From Polaromonas sp. (GTDB lineage: Bacteria; Pseudomonadota; Gammaproteobacteria; Burkholderiales; Burkholderiaceae_C), in NCBI GenBank assembly GCA_030683705.1, contig JAUXPP010000085.1, positions 1 to 64,000 on the forward strand: a stretch of DNA of 64,000 nucleotides, given 5' to 3'. The translations under genes were made by a program, and so were the position numbers. This document shows, piece by piece, positions 9,839 through 18,838 of this stretch (positions are counted from its first letter, which is position 1; every line of letters starts with the position of its first letter). The notes beneath the pieces are model-generated. The model ran no database searches and was not told where the DNA came from. It saw only the letters and a list, made by a program, of their open reading frames with translations.

Positions 9839-10558
9839 TCAGGCGGCCGGGATGAGGTCCGGGAAGAAACCCAGCACCTCGCGCAGGCTGGTGCCGGTGC
9901 GAGCAGGGAGCGTGCCCAGTTCCTCGAACGGCAAGGCATAACGGTTGACCCACAGGGTGGGAAAGCCATACCAGGTCGCGCCCAGCGCGTCCCAGCTGTT
10001 GCAGCTGACAAAGGCGATCTGCCGCGCCGGCAAGCCGGTCGCCTGGGGCCCCAGCGCGTACGCATCCGGGTGGGTCTTGTACTTGCGGATGGCATGCACG
10101 CTGAGCACATGGTCGAGCAGGCCTTCCAGCCCGGCCGAACGCACAGCGACGTCCAGCATGCCGGGGTCGCCGTTGGACAGGATGCCGGTGACGATGCCAC
10201 GGTCCTTCAGCGCCTGCAGCACCTCGCGGGTTTCCGGGAAGGCCGACAGATGCCGGTACTGGTTCATCAGGCGCTCTTCGGCAGCAGCCGTCAATTCGAG
10301 CCCGAGGCGCTTGCAGGCATAACGCAGGCCGGCGCGGGTCAGGTCCCAGAAGGGCTGGTAGTGCCCACCACCATTGCTGGTGGTCACCAGCCGGGTGTAT
10401 TCGATCTGTTTGTCGCGCCAGAGCACGCCCAGGGCCTGGCCCTGGCCGGGAAACAGCTGTTCCGCGAGCAGGCCCACGCTGTACACATCGAATAGCGTGC
10501 CATAAGCATCGAACAGAACCGCCCGCGGCACAGCGTGCCCGGCTTTGGGTTTTTCCAT
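9839..10558 (-). CDS. Haloacid dehalogenase, type II (HAD superfamily)
   Basis: A 239-residue cytoplasmic HAD hydrolase of the L-2-haloacid dehalogenase group. The nucleophile Asp is in 'VLFDAYGTLFDVYS'; motif II is 'GILSNGDPGML'; motif III Lys and Pro are in 'IRKYKTHPDAYALG'; and motif IV is the type-II form 'VSCNSWDALGATWYGF', which places Asn-Ser-Trp-Asp at the active site. It is expected to convert 2-haloacids to 2-hydroxyacids, although many homologues have unproven substrates. The start ATG has GGAGG almost touching it. It precedes glcB in the same direction. Confidence 0.88.
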   Translation of the reverse strand: MEKPKAGHAVPRAVLFDAYGTLFDVYSVGLLAEQLFPGQGQALGVLWRDKQIEYTRLVTTSNGGGHYQPFWDLTRAGLRYACKRLGLELTAAAEERLMNQYRHLSAFPETREVLQALKDRGIVTGILSNGDPGMLDVAVRSAGLEGLLDHVLSVHAIRKYKTHPDAYALGPQATGLPARQIAFVSCNSWDALGATWYGFPTLWVNRYALPFEELGTLPARTGTSLREVLGFFPDLIPAA

Positions 10559-10774
10559 ACCTCCACTGTATTTGATACTTGAAGAGTGATTAATGTTTAA
10601 AAATCGCTTTTATCCTTGACTTAAATGACTCTAATCTTCTTCGAAGATCGGCATCGGGCGGCAACACATGGCGAGCAGGGAAAAGATGCATCGCCATGGG
10701 TCTTGCTGACGTGTGACAGCTTTGGGTGATGTTGAGTGTGAGGCGCTGCTTCACCTGGCTGCGAGCAAGGGCGG

Positions 10775-10822
10775 TTGACATCGACCGTTCTGGGGATAAT
10801 CATTAAAAAAGTTAGTACTAAC
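10775..10822 (+). promoter_or_regulatory. Candidate promoter with palindromic operator before the prepilin gene
   Basis: TTGACA (10775-10780), a 16-bp spacer and TAATCA (10797-10802) resemble a sigma-70 promoter. A perfect 12-bp palindrome GTTAGTACTAAC (10811-10822) follows where transcription would begin, so it could be a repressor site. The rest of the 298-bp gap 10559-10856 shows no gene. Confidence 0.5.
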
Positions 10823-10856
10823 GGCTTGCTCTTTCGGCCAAGGACAAGGAGTCACG

Positions 10857-11747
10857 TTGCGTCCAAACCCGTCCCGGCAAGTCCGGGGTTTCACCTTGCT
10901 GGAGATTGTGCTGGTGCTGCTGACCGTGGCGGCGCTGGTGGCCCTGTCGGTGCCGATCTACAGCAGCTACGCGCAGCGCGCGCAACTGGCGCAACTGTTG
11001 CTGCAGATCGACCAGATCTCGACTGCCGTGCAGATCGAAGATGCGACCGGGGTCAAGCGCCTGCATCGCGAAGCCCAGCCGGGCAGGGCCCCGCCGGGTC
11101 TTGGGGTGGTGCCTGACGCTTCCTTCAACGAGCCAGGCGGGATTCGCCTGCTGCTGATCCAGGCTCCCGCCGGCTTCTTTGCATCCTCGCCCAGGGATGC
11201 GCGTTATGGCCTGATCGCCGATCTGACCGGCGCCGCTGACGTGGGTCGCCTAGCCCAACTGCGCCAAGCGCTGCCCTTTGAGGCGGGCGACAAGATCTGG
11301 ATTGCCGACAACCAGCTGGCATTTCCGCTCGTGGCCCGTGCATCCGAAGTCGTAGTCCCACCTTCGCTGCCGCCGCCCGTCACAAGCTGGCAAGGAGCAG
11401 GTGTACCGGGCCGCAAGAACACCTGGTCAGCCCAAGCCACGCTGTCGGTCTATGGCACGGATGGAAAGCTCCTCACCGACGTCAATGCCGGCATGCGCAT
11501 CAAAGTCACCCTCTATGTGACCACCTGGGACGGTCGGCAGATAGAGCGTTCCTGGACCGATCTGGGCAACCTCAATGCGGGGAGGACTTCCTTCAATATC
11601 GATGGGCTCGCCACCCCGAGCGGCAAAGGCGAGGTCGTGACCGGTTGCCGACTGGAGGTGACAGGCATCGACTACTACTGGCCCACGAATCCTCCGATCA
11701 AGTGGGATGGCACGCGGGCATCAATCCAGATACCGATGCCGTCGTAA
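10857..11747 (+). CDS. Type IV pilin-like prepilin with large C-terminal domain
   Basis: A 296-residue prepilin. The short leader ends at the prepilin peptidase site 'RGFTLLEIVLVLL' (G before F, Glu at +5), followed by the hydrophobic N-terminal helix. The mature protein carries a large, mainly beta domain unlike the short major pilins. The start is TTG 10857, chosen because AAGGAG (10846-10851) sits 5 bp upstream. It is followed after 16 bp by a small anchored protein and then a GspE/PilB ATPase, so all three probably act in one pilus or pseudopilus machine. No PilC/GspF or outer-membrane ring gene is nearby. Confidence 0.82.
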   Translation: MRPNPSRQVRGFTLLEIVLVLLTVAALVALSVPIYSSYAQRAQLAQLLLQIDQISTAVQIEDATGVKRLHREAQPGRAPPGLGVVPDASFNEPGGIRLLLIQAPAGFFASSPRDARYGLIADLTGAADVGRLAQLRQALPFEAGDKIWIADNQLAFPLVARASEVVVPPSLPPPVTSWQGAGVPGRKNTWSAQATLSVYGTDGKLLTDVNAGMRIKVTLYVTTWDGRQIERSWTDLGNLNAGRTSFNIDGLATPSGKGEVVTGCRLEVTGIDYYWPTNPPIKWDGTRASIQIPMPS

Positions 11748-11763
11748 ATACCGGCTGCAAACA

Positions 11764-12222
11764 ATGGCAAAACCGTCATCACCTACCGACACTCATCCAG
11801 CGGGCGAACCGGACGGGAGCGCGCCCGATTGGGGCCTGCTGGTTTCGCGCGCGCAGCAGGAGGAGCAAGCCCATCAGCCTGCAGGCTGGGAGCACGGGCA
11901 GGCGCCGGGGCGGATGTTGAGGCCGGGCGTGCTGGCCGCAATGGCATCTCTGCTGGTGGTGGCAGGCGCCTTGTTCGCGTGGGTGTGGCCAGGAACGGCG
12001 GCCGGCCCCAGCCCGGCTGACCGGGACCAGGGGCGCCGCGCCTTGTTGGCTTTGATCGACAGCTCCCTGGTAGAGCACTTGCGAGCGCGAGGCGAGTATC
12101 CCGAAAAGCTTGAGGAGGTTCTGCCGCTACAGGTCGACGTTACATATAAGCGCACGGAGAGTGGCTACGAACTGTCGGTACGTCTGAGCGACGGGACCAT
12201 TTTGACTGGAAAAAAGCCATGA
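11764..12222 (+). CDS. Small single-pass membrane protein of the pilin/ATPase module
   Basis: A 152-residue protein that I do not recognise. A polar N-terminal region (about 55 residues) precedes one membrane helix 'VLAAMASLLVVAGALFAWVW' and a C-terminal domain of about 75 residues ending in 'YELSVRLSDGTILTGKK'. The topology suggests a cytoplasmic tail and a periplasmic domain, like assembly components of type II or IV systems (inference). The ATG of the next gene overlaps its stop (ATGA), implying translational coupling with the ATPase. ATG 11764 was chosen; it lacks a clear ribosome-binding site. Confidence 0.7.
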   Translation: MAKPSSPTDTHPAGEPDGSAPDWGLLVSRAQQEEQAHQPAGWEHGQAPGRMLRPGVLAAMASLLVVAGALFAWVWPGTAAGPSPADRDQGRRALLALIDSSLVEHLRARGEYPEKLEEVLPLQVDVTYKRTESGYELSVRLSDGTILTGKKP

Positions 12223-14402
12223 CCCCCGCACTTCAACTTGAGCCTGGGCAGGTTGCCAATGCCTCTGTCTGGCTGGGCCACGTATTGAGGCGACTCAAGC
12301 CGGAGGATGACGGCTTGCCGGACTTGCCCGATCAGCTTGAAGCCGCGTGGGACACCGCGGCCGCTTACTGTGGCATGAACACATGGCAATTGTGCGAGGC
12401 AATTTCGCGTCTTTACGGCCTGCCCAGTGCGCCACTGCCAGCCAGGTTGTCGGCCGAGGCGGTGTCGTGGATGCGCTCGCCGGTGGTCATTGAGGCCGGT
12501 GCGGTGCTGGTGCGTCATGCCGAGGGCTATCTCGTGGCGGCAGTGGCCCAGCCGGTCGGGCCGGATGCAATGCAGCGCCTGCGTTTTGTGAGCGGTATGC
12601 CGGTTCAGCTCGTGCTGGCCCCGCCGGCCGATCTCCGGCTCCTGCGCGAACGTGCGGCTATCAATGCGCCCGCCGCCCCCAGTGTCTCGGTCAGCACGGT
12701 TGCGGACGAAGTCGCTCACGAGGATGGCCGGGGCGAGCTGCCGCAGACGTCCGAGGACGGTGGCGGGGAATTCCACATCGAAGACCGGGAAACCGACAAC
12801 GCGGTGGTGCGTCTGTGCAACCTCATGCTGCGCGAGGCGATGGTGCACGGCGCCAGTGATATTCATTTACAGCCCATGGGCGGCGATGGTGTGGTGCGCC
12901 TGCGCATTGATGGGCTGCTGCGCATCCAGGGCCGCGGGCCGGCATCGGTCATGCGGCGGGTGGTCAACCGCTTCAAGGCGGTCGCTGGCATGGACCCGAC
13001 CGGGCACCTGCGCCCGCAGGACGGTCACGCGCGCGTGGTGTCGGCGTCCCAGATCCTGGACATGCGAATCTCGTCGTTGCCCGTAGTGGGTGGCGAAAAG
13101 CTGGTGCTCCGCCTGCTCGGCGGGCACAGTGTTCTGCATCTTGACGACCTGGATCTGCCGGAGGTCGAGCGCCAGCAGGTCCGCAACCTGATCAACGCAA
13201 GCATGGGCGTGGTGCTGGTGGCCGGCCCGACCGGCTCGGGCAAGACCACCACGCTCTACAGCCTGCTCGCCGAGAAGGATGCGGTTGAAGTCAATATTGT
13301 CACCGTGGAAGACCCGGTGGAAATCCGCATGCCCCGCCTGGCACAGACGGAAGTCAACGCAAAATCCGGGCTGGACTTTGCCAATGCGCTGCGCTCGGTG
13401 GTGCGGCAGGACCCCGACATCATCCTGATCGGCGAGATCCGCGACCGGGAAACCGCCGCCATCGCCATGCAGGCCGCCATCACCGGGCATCTGGTTTTCG
13501 CTTCGATCCACGCCAACGATGCCGTGAGTGTGCTGCCGCGGCTCACCGAGCTGGGCGTGAGCCCGGACCTGGCAGGCGAAGCTGTGCGAGGCATCATGTC
13601 TCAGCGACTCCTGCGCGCAGTCTGCCGAGCCTGCGCGCAGTCGGCGCAGGCGCCCTGGACCCCGGCCGAAACCTGGTTGCTGACTCATGCAGGGCTGAAG
13701 GCCAGTCTGCGCGCTGTTGGCTGTGCTGTCTGCGCAGGCACAGGCTACAAGGGGCGGCGCAGCATCCTGCAGGTGCTGACCAACACGCCTGCGGTTGCGC
13801 GCCTTCTGGACCACGGCGCGCCCTTGAGCCAGGTGCGCGAACTTGCACGCCAGGAAGGCATGCGCTTCCTCTCGGAAAGCGCGCTCGACCGCGTGCAGCG
13901 CGGCCAGACCACGGTGCAGGAAGTGCTGCGCGTGATGGGAACCGACTTTTGGCGCGAGATCGGGGTGGTGACGGGGTGCACACCGCCGATGGAGCTGATC
14001 GACCCGCCCAAGCTTGTGCGGGATGACGGGGGGCGGGGCGGCGTTTTGGTGATTGCCAAGACCGAAGTCTGGCGCGGGAGGCTTTCTGCCTGGCTGCGCG
14101 AACTGAAGTGGCGAGTGGTCCCCGCTTCCAATGAGGGCGAAGTGCTGGAGGCCATGACGCACGACTCTGACTTTTCGCTGGTGTTGATTGATCTGGAGAC
14201 TGTGGACGTGGGGCGGGCCCGGGCGGTACTGTCGATGCGCAGGACGCTGGCCGGAGCGGTCGTGCCTATGGTGGTGTTCGAGGACAGCGGCCCCCCGGGT
14301 CTCGCGCAGGAACTCGGCCAGGAGCCCTATGTGATGCTGACGCCGCGGCCTGCCGGTGTTGGAGATTTGCGCCAGCAGATCGACCGTGCATTGGCGATGT
14401 AA
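12219..14402 (+). CDS. GspE/PilB-type ATPase fused to a degenerate receiver domain
   Basis: A 727-residue secretion/pilus-extension ATPase. An N-terminal MshEN-like region (about 1-150) is followed by the ATPase core: Walker A 'GPTGSGKTTT' (336-345), Walker B/Asp box 'DPDIILIGEIRD' (399-409), His box 'TGHLVFASIHAND' (422-434) and a zinc tetracysteine motif (C469, C472, C502, C505). Residues about 606-727 resemble a CheY receiver: D658 sits at the phospho-acceptor place in 'LVLIDLE', but the acidic pair normally at the end of strand 1 is missing. This extra domain is not part of standard GspE. Start overlaps the previous stop by 4 bp. Confidence 0.88.
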   Translation: MTPALQLEPGQVANASVWLGHVLRRLKPEDDGLPDLPDQLEAAWDTAAAYCGMNTWQLCEAISRLYGLPSAPLPARLSAEAVSWMRSPVVIEAGAVLVRHAEGYLVAAVAQPVGPDAMQRLRFVSGMPVQLVLAPPADLRLLRERAAINAPAAPSVSVSTVADEVAHEDGRGELPQTSEDGGGEFHIEDRETDNAVVRLCNLMLREAMVHGASDIHLQPMGGDGVVRLRIDGLLRIQGRGPASVMRRVVNRFKAVAGMDPTGHLRPQDGHARVVSASQILDMRISSLPVVGGEKLVLRLLGGHSVLHLDDLDLPEVERQQVRNLINASMGVVLVAGPTGSGKTTTLYSLLAEKDAVEVNIVTVEDPVEIRMPRLAQTEVNAKSGLDFANALRSVVRQDPDIILIGEIRDRETAAIAMQAAITGHLVFASIHANDAVSVLPRLTELGVSPDLAGEAVRGIMSQRLLRAVCRACAQSAQAPWTPAETWLLTHAGLKASLRAVGCAVCAGTGYKGRRSILQVLTNTPAVARLLDHGAPLSQVRELARQEGMRFLSESALDRVQRGQTTVQEVLRVMGTDFWREIGVVTGCTPPMELIDPPKLVRDDGGRGGVLVIAKTEVWRGRLSAWLRELKWRVVPASNEGEVLEAMTHDSDFSLVLIDLETVDVGRARAVLSMRRTLAGAVVPMVVFEDSGPPGLAQELGQEPYVMLTPRPAGVGDLRQQIDRALAM

Positions 14403-14540
14403 GCGGAGCTGGGGCCCCGCAGCTCAACCCGGCCGCCAGCCCGGCGGTGCCAGCACCGAACGACGCTTGACGGAGTTAAGCGAGGTAATCAAGTCCTTGA
14501 GCCGGACAATTCGCACCTTTCATGCGCATAATCGGTCTCC

Positions 14541-15458
14541 ATGGACAAACTCAAGCAGCTCGAATCCTTTGTCTCGGTGGCCACCCGCGGCAGCCTGACC
14601 GCGGCGGCCAAGGCCGAAGGCGTGGCGCCGGCCATCATGGGGCGCCGTCTCGATGCGCTGGAAGAACGGCTGGGCGTCAAGCTGCTGGTGCGCACCACAC
14701 GCCGCATGTCGCTGACCCACGAAGGCAGCGCTTTCCTCGAAGACTGTCAGCGCCTGCTGGTGGACTTTGCCAATGCCGAGGCCAGCGTGTCGGCCGGCGG
14801 CGTCAAGGCCAGCGGCCATTTGCGCATCACCGCGCCGGCCGGTTTCGGACGCCGTCATGTCGCGCCGCTGGTGCCGCGCTTTCGCGAGTTGCATGCCGAT
14901 GTGACGATCTCCCTGAACCTCAGCGACCGCGTGGTCGATGTGGCCGGCGAAGGTTTCGACTGCGCGGTGCGGGTCGGCGAGATGCCGGATTCGTCGCTGG
15001 TCAGCGTGCGCATGGCCGACAACCGGCGCCTGTGTGTCGCCTCGCCGGCCTATGTGCAACGCCACGGCACGCCAAAACACCCGACCGACCTGGCCAAATT
15101 CGCCTGCCTGACGCTGTCCAGCGACGCATCGCAAACCCGCGGCTGGGCATTCCAGGTCGACGGGGAAGTCATCCATCTGAAGCCTGGCGGCCCGCTCGAC
15201 TGCTCCGACGGCCAGGTGCTGCACGACTGGTGCCTGGATGGTTACGGCATCGCCTGGCGCAGCACCTGGGAGGTCGAGGCGGAAATCGCCGCCGGAAAAC
15301 TGGTGACGGTGCTCAGCGACTTCGATGCGCCGCCGAATGGCATCTACGCGGTGTTTCCGCAGCGCAAACACCTGCCGCTGCGCGTGCGCCTGTGGATCGA
15401 CTTCCTCAAACACAGCTACGGACAGCCCGAGTTCTGGGGCGGTGCGCGCAAAGCGTGA
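14541..15458 (+). CDS. LysR-family transcriptional regulator
   Basis: A 305-residue regulator with an N-terminal winged helix-turn-helix ('LESFVSVATRGSLTAAAKAE', then 'GRRLDALEERLGVKLLVRTT') and a LysR substrate-binding domain. It belongs to the large group that includes DsdC/AaeR-like relatives in betaproteobacteria. There is no divergent target gene beside it: the pilin-module ATPase ends 138 bp upstream and argS follows in the same direction. The controlled genes and inducer are therefore unknown. Confidence 0.92.
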   Translation: MDKLKQLESFVSVATRGSLTAAAKAEGVAPAIMGRRLDALEERLGVKLLVRTTRRMSLTHEGSAFLEDCQRLLVDFANAEASVSAGGVKASGHLRITAPAGFGRRHVAPLVPRFRELHADVTISLNLSDRVVDVAGEGFDCAVRVGEMPDSSLVSVRMADNRRLCVASPAYVQRHGTPKHPTDLAKFACLTLSSDASQTRGWAFQVDGEVIHLKPGGPLDCSDGQVLHDWCLDGYGIAWRSTWEVEAEIAAGKLVTVLSDFDAPPNGIYAVFPQRKHLPLRVRLWIDFLKHSYGQPEFWGGARKA

Positions 15459-15490
15459 GGCCGCCGGCCGGCCCCTGCCGGTTCAGCACA

Positions 15491-15544
15491 AAAGCGGCCT
15501 CCAGCCCTTTGTTGACAGGCGCAGACAGCTATTAAATGTGTAGC
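15491..15544 (+). repeat. 53-bp oriented repeat, copy 3
   Basis: AAAGCGGCCTCCAGCCCTTT..TGACAGGCGCAGACAGCTATTAAATGTGTAGC lies in the 134-bp gap between the LysR gene and argS. It ends about 50 bp before the argS start codon. Confidence 0.8.
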
Positions 15545-15592
15545 AACGCAAGCTGCCCGCAGCCCCGCAGCCCGCACCCGTAAAATCAGCCC

Positions 15593-17269
15593 ATGCTCCT
15601 CGTCAAACAAGAATTGCTCGCGGCCCTGGCTGCCGAGCTGGACCAACTGTCCCCCGGCGCCGGCCAGAAGGCGGCTTTCGAGTCGCCCAAGGTGGCGGCC
15701 CACGGCGACTTCGCCTCCACCGCGGCCATGCAGCTGGCCAAGCCGCTCAAGCTCAATCCGCGCCAGCTCGCCGACAGCCTGAAAGCCGCCCTGCTCGCCA
15801 CCCCGGTCTACCAGCGCTGGGTTGATGCCATCGAGATTGCCGGCCCCGGTTTCATCAACTTCCGGCTCAAGCCCGAAGCCAAGCAGCAGACCGTGCGCGA
15901 GGTGCTGCAGGCCGCCGGCCGGTACGGCGTCAAGCCGCAACAGGCCGGGCAACGGGTGCTGGTCGAGTTTGTCTCGGCCAACCCGACCGGCCCGCTGCAT
16001 GTGGGCCACGGCCGGCAGGCGGCGCTCGGCGACGCCATCTGCAACCTGTTCGCCACCCAGGGCCAGGACGTCTACCGCGAGTTTTATTACAACGATGCGG
16101 GCGTGCAGATCCACACCCTGGCCACCAGCACGCAGGCGCGCGCCAAAGGCCTCAAGCCCGGTGATGCCGGCTGGCCGGAGCCGGCCTACAACGGCGACTA
16201 CATCGCCGACATCGCGGCCGACTTCATCGCCAAAAAAACCGTCAAGTCGGACGACCGCGAGTTCAGCGCCTCGGGCGACATCGAGGACCTGGACGCGATC
16301 CGCCAGTTCGCCGTGGCCTATCTGCGCCGCGAGCAGGACCTGGACCTGCAGGCCTTCGCGGTCAAGTTCAACAACTATTACCTCGAGTCCAGCCTGTACA
16401 GCTCGGGCCGGGTCGAGGACACCGTCGCCAAACTCAAGGCCGCCGGCAAGACCTACGAACTCGATGGCGCGCTGTGGCTGCGCTCCACCGACTACGGCGA
16501 CGACAAGGACCGTGTCATGAGGAAGAGCGACGGCGGCTACACCTACTTCGTGCCCGACGTTGCCTACCACCTGGCCAAGTGGGAGCGCGGCTTCAGCAAG
16601 GCCATCAACATCCAGGGCATGGACCACCACGGCACCATCGCGCGGGTGCGCGCCGGCCTGCAGGCCGCTGGCGCCGGCATTCCCGAGGGCTATCCCGACT
16701 ACGTGCTGCACACCATGGTGCGCGTGGTCAGGGGCGGCGAAGAGGTCAAGATCAGCAAACGCGCCGGCAGTTATGTCACCTTGCGCGACCTGATCGAGTG
16801 GACCAGCAAGGACGCGGTGCGCTTCTTTTTGCTCAGCCGCAAGCCCGACACCGAATACACCTTCGACGTGGACCTGGCCGTGGCCAAAAACAACGACAAC
16901 CCGGTGTATTACGTGCAGTACGCCCATGCGCGCATCTGCTCGGTGCTGGCGGCCTGGGGCGGCGACGAAGCCAGCCTCAAGGATGTGGACCTGGCCGCGC
17001 TGACCAGCCCGCAGGCCCAGTCGCTGATGCTGCTGATCGCCCGCTACCCCGAGATGCTGGCCAATGCCGCCGCCGGATTTGCGCCGCACGACGTGGCTTT
17101 TTACCTGCGCGAGCTGGCCGCCAGTTACCACAGCTATTACGATGCAGAACGCATCCTGGTCGACGACGAGGCGGTCAAGCTGGCCCGCCTCGCGCTGGTC
17201 GCAGCGACCGCGCAGGTGTTGCACAATGGCCTGGCGGTGCTGGGCGTCGATGCCCCGCGCAAAATGTAA
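15593..17269 (+). CDS. argS: Arginyl-tRNA synthetase
   Basis: Class I aminoacyl-tRNA synthetase of 558 residues that charges tRNA-Arg. The HIGH-type motif is 'HVGHG' (136-140) within '[13 protein letters not shown]'; the KMSKS-type loop is 'VKISKRAGS' near residue 386. The N-terminal ArgS additional domain and the C-terminal DALR anticodon-binding domain (ending '[17 protein letters not shown]') are complete. It is essential and first in a run with a SPOR protein and dsbA, the SPOR gene starting 3 bp after its stop. Confidence 0.98.
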   Translation: MLLVKQELLAALAAELDQLSPGAGQKAAFESPKVAAHGDFASTAAMQLAKPLKLNPRQLADSLKAALLATPVYQRWVDAIEIAGPGFINFRLKPEAKQQTVREVLQAAGRYGVKPQQAGQRVLVEFVSANPTGPLHVGHGRQAALGDAICNLFATQGQDVYREFYYNDAGVQIHTLATSTQARAKGLKPGDAGWPEPAYNGDYIADIAADFIAKKTVKSDDREFSASGDIEDLDAIRQFAVAYLRREQDLDLQAFAVKFNNYYLESSLYSSGRVEDTVAKLKAAGKTYELDGALWLRSTDYGDDKDRVMRKSDGGYTYFVPDVAYHLAKWERGFSKAINIQGMDHHGTIARVRAGLQAAGAGIPEGYPDYVLHTMVRVVRGGEEVKISKRAGSYVTLRDLIEWTSKDAVRFFLLSRKPDTEYTFDVDLAVAKNNDNPVYYVQYAHARICSVLAAWGGDEASLKDVDLAALTSPQAQSLMLLIARYPEMLANAAAGFAPHDVAFYLRELAASYHSYYDAERILVDDEAVKLARLALVAATAQVLHNGLAVLGVDAPRKM

Positions 17270-17272
17270 GGA

Positions 17273-17959
17273 ATGATGAAGACCATGGCGAGCAATTTTT
17301 CCAGGCAGGCCACCCGGCACGGCAAAAGTCCGCAGCGCGGCGGCACCCTGCTGGGCCTGATCATCGGCGCGCTGATCGGCCTGGCCGCGGCGCTGGCCGT
17401 GGCGGTCTACATCACCAAGGTGCCGGTGCCCTTCATGAACAAGGGCCAGTCGCGCAGCCCCGACCATGACGCCGCCGAAGCCAAGAAAAACCAGAACTGG
17501 AACCCCAACGCCCCGCTCTACGGCAAAAACCCGGCCAAACCGGCCGCAGCCTCGGGCGCGGTGACGGATGTGACGCCCCAGCCGCCGGTGGCGGCGCAAA
17601 AACCGGTGCCCGATCCAGCCAAACCGGCCAAACCGGCGGCCGACCCGATTGGCGACCTGGCCAAGGCCAAGATGACCGCGCCGGCAGCCACGCCGGCACC
17701 GGCCGCCGCCGCGGGCGCCGACCCTTTCAGCTACTTTGTGCAGGTCGGCGCCTTCCGCACGCCGGAAGACGCGGAGCAGCAACGCGCCAAGATTTCGCTG
17801 ATGGGCCTGGAGGCCAGGGTCACCGAACGCGAACAATCGGGCCGCACCGTGTTCCGGGTGCGTCTCGGCCCCTTTGACAAGAAGGAAGACGCCGACCGGG
17901 CCAAGGAAAGGCTGGACGGCAGCGGCATCGAAACCGCCCTGGTGCGCGTACAGCGCTGA
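17273..17959 (+). CDS. SPOR-domain membrane protein (FtsN-like)
   Basis: A 228-residue single-pass inner-membrane protein. A short cytoplasmic tail precedes the membrane helix 'LLGLIIGALIGLAAALAVAV' (about 24-45), then comes a Pro/Ala-rich periplasmic linker and a C-terminal SPOR domain (about 150-227) starting 'SYFVQVGAFRTPEDAEQQRA'. SPOR domains bind denuded peptidoglycan at division sites. The gene starts 3 bp after argS, the usual place for this family in Burkholderiales, and dsbA follows after 64 bp. Confidence 0.93.
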   Translation: MMKTMASNFSRQATRHGKSPQRGGTLLGLIIGALIGLAAALAVAVYITKVPVPFMNKGQSRSPDHDAAEAKKNQNWNPNAPLYGKNPAKPAAASGAVTDVTPQPPVAAQKPVPDPAKPAKPAADPIGDLAKAKMTAPAATPAPAAAAGADPFSYFVQVGAFRTPEDAEQQRAKISLMGLEARVTEREQSGRTVFRVRLGPFDKKEDADRAKERLDGSGIETALVRVQR

Positions 17960-18023
17960 ACTTTCTGCCGGCAGGGTGTCCTAAGCTGTTCGAACCCCGC
18001 CAGCCCTAACGGAGAAATGACTG

Positions 18024-18680
18024 ATGCAACGACGTGAATTTTCGATAGCCACCGCTTCGGTGGCCACTGCCGCCTCACTGGGCGCCCTGAGCACCGCGGC
18101 CCACGCCCAGGCGCCGGCGGCGCCGCGCGCGGGCACCGACTTCGTGGTCCTCGACAAACCCGCCCCGGTGGACGCCCCGGCCGGCAAGATCGAGGTGGTG
18201 GAGTTCTTCTGGTACGCCTGTCCGCATTGCAACAGCTTCGAGCCGGCGCTGGAAGAATGGATCAAAAAGGCCCCGAAAGATGTGGTGGTGCGGCGTGTGC
18301 CGGTGTCCTTCCGGCCGGATTTCGAGCCGCAGCAGCGTTTGTATTACGTGCTCGAAGCCATGAACAAGGTGGAAGAACTGCACAAAAAGGTGTTTTACGC
18401 CATCCATGTCGAGAAACAGATGCTCAACACCCCCGCGCTGGTGGCGGCCTGGGCCGAAAAGCAGGGCCTGGACCGCACCAAATTCACCGAGATGTACAAC
18501 TCGTTTTCGATTGCCACCAAGGCCCGCAAGGCGACCCAGTTGCAGGACGCCTACCGGGTCGATGGTGTGCCCTCTCTGGGTGTGGCCGGCCGGTTCTTCA
18601 CCTCGGGCGAGCTGGCCAAGAACATGGGCCGCGCCCTGCAGGTCACCGACTACCTGGTGGGCCAGGTCCGCAAGAGCTGA
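18024..18680 (+). CDS. dsbA: Thiol:disulfide interchange protein DsbA/DsbL type
   Basis: A 218-residue periplasmic oxidoreductase that introduces disulfides into exported proteins. The signal region begins 'MQRREFSIATASVATAAS' and ends near AHA-QA (about residue 29). The active site is C66-P-H-C69 in 'FFWYACPHCNSFEP', and the cis-proline loop is 'VDGVPSLGV'. The thioredoxin fold and inserted helical domain are of normal length. It lies downstream of argS and the SPOR gene and is followed by an intrinsic terminator. Confidence 0.95.
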   Translation: MQRREFSIATASVATAASLGALSTAAHAQAPAAPRAGTDFVVLDKPAPVDAPAGKIEVVEFFWYACPHCNSFEPALEEWIKKAPKDVVVRRVPVSFRPDFEPQQRLYYVLEAMNKVEELHKKVFYAIHVEKQMLNTPALVAAWAEKQGLDRTKFTEMYNSFSIATKARKATQLQDAYRVDGVPSLGVAGRFFTSGELAKNMGRALQVTDYLVGQVRKS

Positions 18681-18735
18681 ACCCGCGCGCCTTGTTGGGG
18701 CCCTTGACGGGCCACACCAGCGCCTCAGGACAGAT

Positions 18736-18762
18736 AAACCGCCGCCAAGCCGGCGGTTTTTT
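18736..18762 (+). terminator. Rho-independent terminator after dsbA
   Basis: A 9-bp stem AAACCGCCG / CGGCGGTTT with a 6-nt loop ends in six T residues, 55 bp after the dsbA stop. It separates the argS-SPOR-dsbA unit from lptA. Confidence 0.9.
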
Positions 18763-18838
18763 CTGGGCTACACAATTCGGCAGGGTTGGGTGGCTACAAT
18801 GAACCAACCCAAACAAAGCAGCAAGATTCGTGCCTTTT

